Origin: a virus
IMG/VR virus record: IMGVR_UViG_3300048793_000048
Location: 1 to 42,617 of that record
DNA: 42,617 bases
Reading direction: 5' to 3' (one strand)
A program made the translations under genes and the position numbers. Numbering within the stretch: the first letter of the stretch is position 1; each line of letters starts with the position of its first letter. The notes below the pieces were generated by a model that was not told where the DNA came from, did no database searches, and saw only the letters and a program-made list of their open reading frames with translations. Shown here piece by piece: positions 24,785 through 31,910 of this stretch.

Positions 24785-25332
24785 CAGTCCCCCGGAGCGT
24801 CGATGGCCGCGGACAAGGGATCTACCTCATCCTCGTCGACCAGTTCGGCGTCGACGATCTGCACGCCGGGATCCGCAGAGCCGATCGAGATGCGCACCTG
24901 GACGGTGCCGACCTTGCCGCCCTTGGTGATGACGTCCTTGTCGAGGCCGCGGAGGACGATCAGACGGTCGATGCCCTCGAGCACGAGCTTGCCCCAGGAT
25001 GGGCCGGCCATGGACTCGGGGACGACTGCGCGGGAGTTGCGGGCGCCGAGCACGATCTGATCCTCAACGGTGCGGACCATGTCCTCGATGTCCTCGTCGA
25101 TCTGCTCGCGGTGCGCGATCTTGTCCTTGCGCTCACGGTCGATCCACTCATAGATCGTCTTTCGGGTGACGCCGAACATGGTCGCGAGCGACGTGACGGA
25201 CTCGCCGCGGAGTCGGCGGACCCATACCTCGGCGCGCTTGTCCTCGAGATCGAACAGCTCGATCTCGGTGGACGTAAGGGGCTCTCCTGCGGGCGCCTTG
25301 AGCTTCGCCCTCGCCTGCTGCACGCCCGCCAT
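24784..25332 (-). CDS. Terminase small subunit-like DNA-binding protein
   Basis: 182 aa. A helix-turn-helix is visible at about residues 45-65: RGESVTSLATMFGVTRKTIY followed by EWIDRERKD. The middle is helical (DIEDMVRTVEDQIVLGARNS). The C-terminus is acidic (DAELVDEDEVDPLSAAID). It immediately precedes the large terminase and would recognise the packaging site. It is the first gene of the leftward structural operon. Upstream are a GTTCTACCC element and a possible -10 TAGATA. Confidence 0.8.
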   Translation of the reverse strand: MAGVQQARAKLKAPAGEPLTSTEIELFDLEDKRAEVWVRRLRGESVTSLATMFGVTRKTIYEWIDRERKDKIAHREQIDEDIEDMVRTVEDQIVLGARNSRAVVPESMAGPSWGKLVLEGIDRLIVLRGLDKDVITKGGKVGTVQVRISIGSADPGVQIVDAELVDEDEVDPLSAAIDAPGD

Positions 25333-25436
25333 GGAGGTGACTGACTATCTAAAACGGTCCGAACGAGGGTAGAACGAACGATTTTGGTCAACCGCGCCAA
25401 CGCGCGAAGCCCCGCGCTATGGCGCAACTGCGATGG
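25333..25436 (-). promoter_or_regulatory. Putative late promoter region upstream of terminase genes
   Basis: The 104-nt gap contains, on the minus strand, GTTCTACCC (25367-25375), with TTCTAC followed after 17 nt by TAGATA, a good -35/-10 pair, 34 nt before the ATG. GAACGA recurs on the plus strand (25361, 25372). ATTTTGGTCAAC at 25381-25392 is shared with the intergenic region at 30268. This is the most likely start point for the virion operon. Confidence 0.5.
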
Positions 25437-26084
25437 TCACGGCGCGAAGATGATGGAGTCGCTGCCGCGCGCCTGGATCGAGATCTCCATGAGCTCACGC
25501 ACCGTGCAGTCGGGGAGCGCCTTCACGGCTTCGATGGACGATTGCGCAAGGCTCATCTCATTCTCCTGTGCCACTCGCAGCCTCTGACGCGCATCTTCCT
25601 CTCGGGCGAGCATGACCCGATAGGCCGCAATCGTCTCGTCGCGCAGCCGCACGGACTCGTCGAGCGTGATCGACTGGTGGACGAGGCCGGCGTTCGCAGC
25701 CTCGATGACGTCCTTCACGCAGAATGCATCGCGCGCACCGCGCTCCTCTGAGAACCCGAGGGCGATGAGCGTGCGCTCGAGGTCGAGGAGCGACGTGATG
25801 GTCGCCTGCTTGGTCATCTCGTGGATATCGGCCTCCGGTGGTGCATCGGCGGTCAGGTCGTCCACGATCCTAAAGCGGTCAGGAGTCGCGACGCGGTGCC
25901 ACCCCTCGCCCTCGACACGGAGCGTGACGGCACTGCGCCATGCGACGATCCCACGCTTCCCCTCGAGATGCGTCCCCGCATCCTTGGTGCATTCGACCAG
26001 TGTCCCGATCGGATAATCGGCGGTGGTCAGGGGGAGTGGGGAGTGCTTGGCCCCCGCACGGATGTCGGTGATGGACGCGGTCAT
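25437..26084 (-). CDS. Hypothetical protein upstream of terminase
   Basis: 215 aa. A beta-rich N-terminal domain (residues about 20-75) contains DYPIGTLVECTKDAGTHLEG, KRGIVAWRSAVTLRVEG and VATPDRFRIV, the pattern of a small SH3-like barrel. The rest is helical: ITSLLDLERTLIALGFSEER, RLRDETIAAYRVMLAREEDA and SSIEAVKALPDCTVRELMEI. GAAGGAG lies just upstream of the ATG. No catalytic motif. Function unknown. Confidence 0.75.
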   Translation of the reverse strand: MTASITDIRAGAKHSPLPLTTADYPIGTLVECTKDAGTHLEGKRGIVAWRSAVTLRVEGEGWHRVATPDRFRIVDDLTADAPPEADIHEMTKQATITSLLDLERTLIALGFSEERGARDAFCVKDVIEAANAGLVHQSITLDESVRLRDETIAAYRVMLAREEDARQRLRVAQENEMSLAQSSIEAVKALPDCTVRELMEISIQARGSDSIIFAP

Positions 26085-26184
26085 GTGGAGTCTCCTTCGT
26101 CGTCGGTGTGGTACCGCGCTTGGAGATCGCGGACCTCATGCCCGAGAACGCTAGCGCTCTTGCGACACCCGCGTGGGGGATCCC

Positions 26185-26376
26185 CTACTGCACGATGACG
26201 CGGCGCTCGGCGTTGAGGCCAAGCGCGCAGTCCGCGATGAGATCCCAGACGACCTCGAGGGTGCCGCGGCGCCAGCCTTCGGTGCGCAGCTCGGTCGCGA
26301 TGCCATCAGGGGTGAACTCGCCGGGGTGCTCGTGCACGAACCGCATCACGGTCATGTGATGCTGGTCGCGGACCAT
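26185..26376 (-). CDS. Small winged-helix-like hypothetical protein
   Basis: 63 aa. The pattern MRFVHEHPGEFTPDGIATEL, then WRRGTLEVVWDLIADCALG and LNAERRVIV, suggests a small winged helix: helix, helix, then two strands. ATG codons at 26376 and 26355 are alternative starts; neither has a strong ribosome binding site. It follows the first GH16-like gene closely. DNA binding is possible but unproven. Confidence 0.6.
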   Translation of the reverse strand: MVRDQHHMTVMRFVHEHPGEFTPDGIATELRTEGWRRGTLEVVWDLIADCALGLNAERRVIVQ

Positions 26377-26380
26377 GGGC

Positions 26381-27151
26381 TCAGGCCGGGATGTATTCGG
26401 CCCACCAGTCGAAGTCGAAGTCCAGTCCGCCAGCAGGCAGCCCGAGGTTCGCTCGGAGCGCCTCGACCTGGATGTCGCAGTGGTGCGACGTCGCCGGGAT
26501 TGCGTGTGAGAGCGTCACCGAGCTGGGCGATCCGCCATCCGGGGTCCATGTTGTCTTCGCGAATGTGGGCGTGACCTGCATCTCCATGACGCCCCAGAGG
26601 TCCGTGCGGATCCCTCCAAGATGCGCGGAGCCGACCAGTGACGGCCATGTGTTGCCGATGTGCAGGTTGATGTCCAGCGACGTCGCGGTGCCGTCGTCCT
26701 CGGCTGAGTCGACCTCGCCTTCCTGGGGCTCCTTGCCGTCAGTCGCCCAGAAGATCCCATCGTTGCGCTTGAGGCCCGCGAAGGCGGGGCGGCGGCAGTG
26801 GACACGGACGATGGTCGGCGGCAGATAGCCGACCTTGCGCCCGAAGCCGAAGGTGCGGACGTTGGCGCCCTCGGACTGGGCGTGACCGTGGAGGCCGTTC
26901 GCGTCGCAGCGCAGCATCGCTTGGCCCCAGACTGTCCACGGCGACGAACTCGCCTGCCCTGCCCACACGAAGAAGTCCGACTGGAACGCCGCGAGCGTCG
27001 GGTAGTCGGCAAACCGCTTCTGCCATGCCACCTTGTAGCCCGCTGGTGGCGCGGGGAAACCGGTTGCGGGCACCGAGAGCTTGAAGCTCCTTGTGCCGTC
27101 AGCGTTGATCGTCTCGAGGTAGGGCAGCCCCTCGAGCATCTGCGCGCCCAT
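26381..27151 (-). CDS. GH16-like jelly-roll glycoside hydrolase or lectin
   Basis: 256 aa from an ATG one base inside the stop of the phosphoesterase (TGATG). The sequence follows family GH16: FQSDFFVWAGQASSSPWTVW, APANTVRTF-like strands (EGANVRTFGFGRKVGYLPPT), the catalytic-type motif GEVDSAED (E146-x-D148-xx-E151, the ExDxxE signature), then DLWGVMEMQVTPTFAKTTWT and CDIQVEALRANLG. The chain ends DFDWWAEYIPA. No signal peptide is visible, so export would need holin-mediated lysis or virion carriage. The three acidic residues suggest it is active. Substrate unknown (GH16 enzymes cut beta-1,3/1,4-glucans, agarose, carrageenan). Confidence 0.65.
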   Translation of the reverse strand: MGAQMLEGLPYLETINADGTRSFKLSVPATGFPAPPAGYKVAWQKRFADYPTLAAFQSDFFVWAGQASSSPWTVWGQAMLRCDANGLHGHAQSEGANVRTFGFGRKVGYLPPTIVRVHCRRPAFAGLKRNDGIFWATDGKEPQEGEVDSAEDDGTATSLDINLHIGNTWPSLVGSAHLGGIRTDLWGVMEMQVTPTFAKTTWTPDGGSPSSVTLSHAIPATSHHCDIQVEALRANLGLPAGGLDFDFDWWAEYIPA

Positions 27152-28077
27152 CAGAGGTTGAACGATGGGATGAGGGATGGCGCGGAGGCCGCTTGGCCGA
27201 GCCTGGACAGCCCGAGGAGATCCTCGGACGCGCGCAGCAGCGAGTAGTGGTTGAACGACCCCGCAGCGCGGGTGCCGGGTTTGACCGAGGGCGCGACGAC
27301 GACGAGCTCGACGTGGCACGACTGGTCGCCCACGTTCGCGGCGCAGTTCTCGCCGGCCGATGCCGGCTCGCCCTCGTCGGTCGTTATCAGGATCGCCGTG
27401 TCGTGCGACTGGTAGACGGGCGTGGCGATGAGCTTCGGCACGAGCGCCTTGAGCCATGCGTCCCCGGTCCCGACCGAGCAGTCGTGCATGTCGTTGCACA
27501 GGTTCGGCGTCACGAACGCGAACGATGGCGCGGTGGCCTCCTTGCCGAAGTCCGGCACGAGGCTCGTCAGTGACACGTCGCGCGTCGAGCAGGAGTCCTT
27601 GACCTTGTAGTACACGTAGGGGTTGTGCTTGGGCGCGTACTCGCCAGAGCCGTTCCAGTCACAGTTGCTCGGCATCGACTCCTGATACGACTTCGCGAAC
27701 GTCTGAGCAAAAATGCTCCCAGCAGTCGTCCCGCACGTTGTAGGTGAACAATCCCCCACAAATGGGGCAAGTGATGCCATTGGTAGGCCACTCGTCATCG
27801 CGAGATAGTTCGGCAGGCTGTTGTGCGTCGTCGAGTGGTAGTTGGTCGCGAGTCCGCATTGCGCCGCCAGTCCGTCGAGGTAGGGCATGTGCCCGACCGT
27901 TGCCGAGTACGAGTGATTCTCTTCCATGATGACGATGACGTGCTTGATTGTCGGCGCGGTCGTCAGCACGCCGCACGGCGACGCGCTTGCGCGCGCGTGG
28001 TTCGTGGCTGCCGCACCCGGCACCGCGGTGCCGAGAAAGAGAGTGGACAGGGCCAGGATCTGCGTGAGTCGTCTCAT
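27151..28077 (-). CDS. Secreted phosphoesterase, PF04185-like
   Basis: 308 aa from ATG 28077, with GTG 28086 as an alternative. A signal peptide is clear: MRRLTQILALSTLFLGTAVP followed by AAATNHARA. The mature part follows the acid phosphatase/phospholipase C family: IKHVIVIMEENHSYSATVGH (metal-binding EEN at about 52-54), THNSLPNYLAMTSG, PSFAFVTPNLCNDMHDCS, then ILITTDEGE (metal-binding DE) and ELVVVAPSVKPGTRAAGSFN. Several Cys are spaced for disulfides. It is a hydrolase of phosphate esters, normally secreted by soil bacteria. Carriage by a phage suggests an auxiliary gene, for phosphate capture or envelope lipid attack. Substrate cannot be told. Confidence 0.8.
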   Translation of the reverse strand: MRRLTQILALSTLFLGTAVPGAAATNHARASASPCGVLTTAPTIKHVIVIMEENHSYSATVGHMPYLDGLAAQCGLATNYHSTTHNSLPNYLAMTSGLPMASLAPFVGDCSPTTCGTTAGSIFAQTFAKSYQESMPSNCDWNGSGEYAPKHNPYVYYKVKDSCSTRDVSLTSLVPDFGKEATAPSFAFVTPNLCNDMHDCSVGTGDAWLKALVPKLIATPVYQSHDTAILITTDEGEPASAGENCAANVGDQSCHVELVVVAPSVKPGTRAAGSFNHYSLLRASEDLLGLSRLGQAASAPSLIPSFNL

Positions 28078-28125
28078 GTCGGCCACGATATCAGCAGCAA
28101 TCGAATGAAGGTGAGACTCAGGCGA

Positions 28126-29121
28126 TCATGGCGACAAGGGACGCCCATACGAGTCCACGTTGGACGGGTTCCCGAGCAGGAAAGGTATCCCAGGCGGGGT
28201 GATGCGAGGCTTCACAAACACCTCGATGCCGGCGATGGTGCGCTGGGACGTCTTGCCGTGATCCCCGGTGAGTCCCGCGTTGTACATCTGTGTCTGACAG
28301 ATGATTGGACGAGGCACGTCACAGAGGCGGTCCCAGATGCCGCTGTCGGTTCCTGCCGCATTCGGGATCTTGAGTGATCCGTCCATCCTGCCGTCCGTGA
28401 ACGAGGTCACGGTCTGGTTGTCCAGCTCGACCTCGTAGCAGTGCCTTCCGAACGTCTGGTACGTCCTGCGCTGCATGGGTCCGACGATGGTGGCGGTATA
28501 GTTCGGATTGCCGGGGAGGTGATCCTGCCCGTTCGTCGTGCCGTCGTGCATGCGGATGTAACTCTGCTGCAACACCCCCGCCTTGACGCCGCATTCGTCG
28601 AAGTCGATCTCGACGTCAGACCAGTTGCGGGGCATCATCTGGCTGACCTTGTTCAGCCCGTCAATATTCAAATCCAAGAGGCGCTCGTACACGCGGACCC
28701 GACAAGGCGCGAAAAACTGCGCCTTGGTGCCGAAACCCCCGCATCGCCACCCCGAGCTCGCAGAGCCACTCCCGTCAGGGTTCGTCGGCACCCTGTTCTG
28801 TGTGTTGGGGTAGGCACCCCAATCCGTGAAGAACGTGATGCCGGCAGAACTGTAATGCATATTCGCCGCGGTCCATCCGCAATAGGTCGTGCCACTGGGC
28901 ACCCCATTCGCCCAGCTGTTCAATGCTGAGGGCAGCGATGTGATGCCGGTGGTGAAGTCCAACCGCAACGCACGTTTCCACCCGAATGGCTTAGGAAGCC
29001 AGAATGCGCCACCCGCGAGCGCGTCACCCACCATGGGCGCGTCAGTGGTGTCTGCCATATCGGTAGACCCCGAGAACAGATCTCCGCCGAGGTAGGACTG
29101 TGCGCCATCACCGTAAGGCAT
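28126..29121 (-). CDS. GH16-like jelly-roll glycoside hydrolase or lectin
   Basis: 331 aa. The GH16 hallmark is clear: PRNWSDVEIDFDECGVKAGV, with E171-I-D173-F-D-E176, an exact ExDxxE. Around it are FGTKAQFFAPCRVRVYERLL before and RRTYQTFGRHCYEVELDNQT after, the strands that in GH16 form the cleft and carry the FHxYxxxW-type element. The chain begins MPYGDGAQSYLGGDLFSGST without a signal peptide. It lies 48 nt upstream of the phosphoesterase. A GTTCAACCC element lies 32 nt before the ATG. Similar in architecture to the 26381 product but not a close copy. Confidence 0.7.
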   Translation of the reverse strand: MPYGDGAQSYLGGDLFSGSTDMADTTDAPMVGDALAGGAFWLPKPFGWKRALRLDFTTGITSLPSALNSWANGVPSGTTYCGWTAANMHYSSAGITFFTDWGAYPNTQNRVPTNPDGSGSASSGWRCGGFGTKAQFFAPCRVRVYERLLDLNIDGLNKVSQMMPRNWSDVEIDFDECGVKAGVLQQSYIRMHDGTTNGQDHLPGNPNYTATIVGPMQRRTYQTFGRHCYEVELDNQTVTSFTDGRMDGSLKIPNAAGTDSGIWDRLCDVPRPIICQTQMYNAGLTGDHGKTSQRTIAGIEVFVKPRITPPGIPFLLGNPSNVDSYGRPLSP

Positions 29122-29148
29122 GGCGGTCAGTGTGCCGCTTGGGGCCGC

Positions 29149-29418
29149 CTAGAGGGTTGAACGATCGATCTTGAATGTGCCGCCGATCGGCTTCACCCGC
29201 CAGCGGTGCGGGATGAGGCGGTTGGCCCATGGTGCACGGCGAGCGAGTCGGGGGAACCTTGGGACCGCGGCGTAATACCCGAGCCACTGCCACGAGGTTG
29301 CCTTGAAGCGTTCGGGCGGCCCGACGATCTTGTAGACGCCAGCAGGGTCAAGATCGCCGCCATCGAGAGGGCCGCGACCGAGGTCGAGTGGGCGGTAGTC
29401 GTCCCGCTCGTCGGTCAC
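29149..29418 (-). CDS. Small hypothetical protein
   Basis: 89 aa from a GTG overlapping the previous TGA (GTGA). Charged N-terminus (MTDERDDYRPLDLGRGPLD), then VYKIVGPPERFKATSWQWLG, YYAAVPRFPRLARRAPWANR and a basic C-terminus. Its end contains the GTTCAACCC element in coding sequence. Function not recognised. Confidence 0.65.
   Translation of the reverse strand: MTDERDDYRPLDLGRGPLDGGDLDPAGVYKIVGPPERFKATSWQWLGYYAAVPRFPRLARRAPWANRLIPHRWRVKPIGGTFKIDRSTL
29154..29162 (-). promoter_or_regulatory. GTTCAACCC start-associated element (copy E)
   Basis: Lies within the last codons of 29149-29418 and ends 32 nt before the ATG of the GH16-like gene at 29121; no Shine-Dalgarno is visible between. Confidence 0.55.
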
Positions 29419-29573
29419 TGACCCGCCACTGCCGCGACCAGTGCCAGTGTGGCATAGACCTGCGCGAGAGCCAACAACTCGGCATCGGCGGTCCGAGAGT
29501 CCTCGTTGTCCAGCTCAAGGGCGTCGCGGATAGTCCCCTCGGCCGCGAGCACATACTTCGCGCTCGACTTCAC
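29415..29573 (-). CDS. Very small helical protein
   Basis: 52 aa from a GTG overlapping the holin-like stop (GTGA). Sequence VKSSAKYVLAAEGTIRDALE, LDNEDSRTADAELLALAQVY and ATLALVAAVAGQ. The C-terminal 20 residues are hydrophobic and could enter a membrane. Chained overlaps on both sides (GTGA) show it belongs to the holin-like operon. Possible lysis accessory protein. Confidence 0.65.
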   Translation of the reverse strand: MKSSAKYVLAAEGTIRDALELDNEDSRTADAELLALAQVYATLALVAAVAGQ

Positions 29574-29773
29574 TGATTCGGTGTGGCGTTGTGGTGCTCG
29601 ATCCAGAGCAGCACGGAGCCGGCGGCGGTCAGCACGGAGTCCTTCGCGCCCCAGTGGGTGCCCTGAATGGCCGTGATGACGGGGTAGAGGATCGCCGCCC
29701 AGGCGCCGAGAAGGCGGAGGAAGCGGTTGATGAACGGCACGGTCGGGACAGGAATCTTGTTCGGTGGGGTCAT
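29570..29773 (-). CDS. Small holin-like membrane protein
   Basis: 67 aa from ATG 29773; a TAAGAT box lies 7 nt upstream, which would suit leaderless expression. MTPPNKIPVPTVPFINRFLR, then LLGAWAAILYPVITAIQGTH and WGAKDSVLTAAGSVLLWIEH. Residues about 21-37 and 43-60 form two hydrophobic segments, a common size and layout for class II holins. It starts the leftward operon leading to the glycoside-hydrolase-like genes. It may replace or regulate the holin candidate at 2299-2718. Confidence 0.65.
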   Translation of the reverse strand: MTPPNKIPVPTVPFINRFLRLLGAWAAILYPVITAIQGTHWGAKDSVLTAAGSVLLWIEHHNATPNQ

Positions 29774-30344
29774 GGTCGTGATCTTACGCGCATGGTGTTC
29801 GGTGTTTGGTGGATCCTTCACTTTTCGACTTACCCCACTGCGCCAGTGAAGTATGGATTTCCCGGTTTTAGGCACCGAAACGGCCATAACGGTGCTTTAT
29901 CCACTTGTTTGGTGATGGATCTAGGCGCCGAGTGCGTCGCACTCTCCCGTAGGGCACCGCTTCACGCCGATGGGCGATCGGAAGGCCCCTGGTCGACGTC
30001 TGAGGCCGCTCGGCGCGACCTGCCGCCATGATAGCCAGTCACGGCACACGAGGGTGACAGACGACCCGATCAGGGCGTTTATCTTGCGCGCGTGCCTAGG
30101 AACATGCAGATCCCCCCGCGACCCTCCTTCACGAGCTGCGCAACCACCCCCCACCCCTATGCCAACGGGCGCCTAGCGATGCGGCGACGGACTGTGCACG
30201 CTATGCGTCGTGAGGGCCAATACCTGACTAGATAGGTCATGATTCGACCGCTCCCTAATCCCGACCATTTTGGTCAACAATTGCCACACCAACATTGCTC
30301 AAATTCACCATTGCAACGTGTCACGATGGCAGTAGGATGGATGC
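29774..30344. promoter_or_regulatory. Divergent intergenic region
   Basis: 571 nt with no supported gene. It holds a CTTCACT (29816-29822) ... AGTGAAGTA (29845-29853) dyad matching the 21240 operator array, TTATCCACT at 29897-29905 (one base from a DnaA box), a GAGTGC-GTC-GCACTC hairpin (29930-29944), ATTTTGGTCAAC (30268-30279) and the promoter at 30311-30338. Leftward and rightward operons both start from it. Confidence 0.6.
30311..30338 (+). promoter_or_regulatory. Leaderless promoter of rightward early region
   Basis: TTGCAA (30311-30316) and TAGGAT (30333-30338) are separated by 16 nt. TAGGAT is followed by 6 nt and then ATG at 30345, so the transcript would start at the start codon. Confidence 0.6.
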
Positions 30345-30473
30345 ATGACACAACACATGAATGAGCCAACGAGTGCACCTGAACCGATCACCGATCACTA
30401 CGGATCGCACCCCGACGACACCCCTTGCTACGGCACCGGTGGCTGCGACTGGCCGCGCCACTGCGACTACTGA
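30345..30473 (+). CDS. Small Cys/His-containing protein
   Basis: 42 aa: MTQHMNEPTSAPEPITDHYG, then a His/Cys-rich second half (TPCYGTGGCDWPRHCDY). The three Cys and nearby His could bind a metal. The start is supported by the TAGGAT -10 box placed for leaderless translation. It begins the rightward region. Function unknown. Confidence 0.55.
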   Translation: MTQHMNEPTSAPEPITDHYGSHPDDTPCYGTGGCDWPRHCDY

Positions 30474-30476
30474 TAC

Positions 30477-30550
30477 CGGCGCCGCTCGGCGCCTATGGAT
30501 GATCCGCGACGCGGGCCATTCATAGGGACCGAGCAGATTGCACGGGACGG
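30477..30550 (+). ncRNA. Structured 74-nt leader repeat, copy 1
   Basis: A 74-nt segment identical to 31206-31279. It contains GGCGCC-GCTC-GGCGCC, then a 35-nt hairpin at 30492-30526 whose arms are CCTATGGATG and CATTCATAGG (10 bp with one G-U), capped by CCGC-GAC-GCGG. It ends 12 nt before the ATG at 30563, after which a GGAAGGTGAG ribosome site lies. Probable regulatory 5' leader or riboregulator. Confidence 0.65.
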
Positions 30551-30562
30551 GAAGGTGAGTGC

Positions 30563-30916
30563 ATGACACAACACACAGGGCAATTGCTAACCATCGATGA
30601 GATTGAGTGCTGCGCGTTCCCATGGCACCTAGCGACCAGTGAGGACGAATGGTGCGACATTGGGAACTATCAATGCGACGAGGATTACTGCGCCGAGCAT
30701 GTGGTCGGATGCGATTGCAGCGGTGTCAATGGGGCGTCACTGGTCCGGTTCGGTGAGACCTATGGCGTATGGGTCACGTTTGACGGCATGGGCCATCACG
30801 GATGGTGCTACAGCGTCACTGGCTATCGCGCCAACATTCAACGATTCCTTTGTGAGGAATTCTGCGGCGACGACGAGAGTGCGGCGGAATTGGTCGCCTA
30901 TGCGGTGCCAGCATGA
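30563..30916 (+). CDS. Cys-rich hypothetical protein
   Basis: 117 aa. Eight or more Cys in the first half (DEIECCAFPWHLATSEDEWC, NYQCDEDYCAEHVVGCDCSG) suggest a metal-binding or disulfide-bonded fold. The second half is aromatic and compact (TYGVWVTFDGMGHHGWCYSV). It is preceded by the structured leader repeat, so its translation may be controlled by that RNA. Overlaps the next gene (ATGA). Function not recognised. Confidence 0.7.
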   Translation: MTQHTGQLLTIDEIECCAFPWHLATSEDEWCDIGNYQCDEDYCAEHVVGCDCSGVNGASLVRFGETYGVWVTFDGMGHHGWCYSVTGYRANIQRFLCEEFCGDDESAAELVAYAVPA

Positions 30917-31200
30917 GTGAAATCAATTGGTATCCATTCTGCCGTGACCACGATGCGGCGCCGTGCATTGCGGTCCCTATCCGCGAGCGCGCGCTATGCC
31001 TATTGTGCGAGCAACCCGCCGTGAGAATGTCACGGATGCGTCATGACGTAGCGCTCGAACTCATGATGGCAGCGGAGCAACGTGCAGACGATGGCGCCGA
31101 CTCATGCGCGCAATGGCACCACGACGGGCCACCAATCCGCGACGCCAGCGGTCAGTGCGTCGCGTGCTGTGACTTCGAAGGAGCGCCGCTCACCAACTAA
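30913..31200 (+). CDS. Zinc-finger-like hypothetical protein
   Basis: 95 aa. CRDHDAAPC and LCLLCEQPAV at the N-terminus and QCVACCDFEG at the C-terminus give several Cys pairs plus His, typical of a small zinc-binding protein. The middle is helical (HDVALELMMAAEQRADDGA). Coupled to the previous gene. Function unknown. Confidence 0.65.
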   Translation: MSEINWYPFCRDHDAAPCIAVPIRERALCLLCEQPAVRMSRMRHDVALELMMAAEQRADDGADSCAQWHHDGPPIRDASGQCVACCDFEGAPLTN

Positions 31201-31205
31201 GCACT

Positions 31206-31279
31206 CGGCGCCGCTCGGCGCCTATGGATGATCCGCGACGCGGGCCATTCATAGGGACCGAGCAGATTGCACGGGACGG
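31206..31279 (+). ncRNA. Structured 74-nt leader repeat, copy 2
   Basis: Identical to copy 1 at 30477-30550; the hairpin lies at 31221-31255. It sits just before ardA (ATG 31290), ending 10 nt upstream of the start, with AAAGGTAAG as ribosome site. Confidence 0.65.
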
Positions 31280-31289
31280 AAAGGTAAGC

Positions 31290-31910
31290 ATGACGAACGG
31301 AACAGACACACGCAATGCGCTCGACCAGTACGCCCGGGACGGCGCCGAGCTGGGCGCATGGGTCGGATGCCTCTCGTGCTACAACGATGGCGCCCTGGTC
31401 GGCGAGTGGATTGATGCCACGATGGCAGACGATGCGGCCAGCGATCCAGAGTGGCAGGCCGCAACCCACGAGCATCACGGCCGCACGGCCGAATTCCTTC
31501 GGGATGGCTGCGAAGAATGGTGGGTTATGGATCATGAGGGGTTCGGTGGTTTGCTGGGCGAGTGCGGCACCGCGTCGATTCAGGCTCGCGCCGAACTTCT
31601 GACCGATCTGTCCGACGACGACGAGCGGGCCGCGTTCGTTGCCTACTGCGCGGCCACTGGAGCCGAGTTCAACGCAGACGGGCTCGAGAGTCACCGAGAC
31701 AACTACTGCGGCAAGTGGGACTCGTTCAAGGACTACGCCCAGGAGATGGCCGGCGACTATAGGCCGTTCGGGGCCGACTCAGAAACGGCCCGCGTGCTCG
31801 AGTCGTGGCCCTACAACTGCATTGACTGGGACCGGGCGGCACGCGAGCTTGAGTACGACTACACGGTCGTAGAGACGTCCAACTACGACGTGTGGGTCTG
31901 GCACGCATGA
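31290..31910 (+). CDS. ardA: ArdA antirestriction protein
   Basis: 206 aa from the ATG after AAAGGTAAG; upstream in-frame codons lie in the leader repeat. Family pattern: GAWVGCLSCYNDGALVGEWI, EEWWVMDHEGFGGLLGECGT, then DDERAAFVAYCAATGAEFNA, DNYCGKWDSFKDYAQEMAGD and NCIDWDRAARELEYDYTVVE ending in a Trp/Tyr strand. ArdA is an acidic DNA mimic that inhibits type I restriction-modification enzymes. Early placement fits protection of incoming DNA. The stop overlaps the next ATG (ATGA). Confidence 0.88.
   Translation: MTNGTDTRNALDQYARDGAELGAWVGCLSCYNDGALVGEWIDATMADDAASDPEWQAATHEHHGRTAEFLRDGCEEWWVMDHEGFGGLLGECGTASIQARAELLTDLSDDDERAAFVAYCAATGAEFNADGLESHRDNYCGKWDSFKDYAQEMAGDYRPFGADSETARVLESWPYNCIDWDRAARELEYDYTVVETSNYDVWVWHA

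Noticed and set aside
27659-27976. Zinc-finger-like frame (TCPICGG) within the phosphoesterase gene, minus strand
   Set aside because: It overlaps a gene with signal peptide and clear family motifs in another frame; the Cys pairs are probably chance in this frame.
29921-30154. 77-codon leftward frame in the divergent gap
   Set aside because: Gly/Arg/Ser-rich, overlaps no neighbour's coupling signals and lacks a credible start.
30104-30235. 43-codon rightward frame starting MQIPPRPSFTSC
   Set aside because: No ribosome site or -10 at leaderless distance, Pro-rich sequence, and it lies in an intergenic region with regulatory signals.
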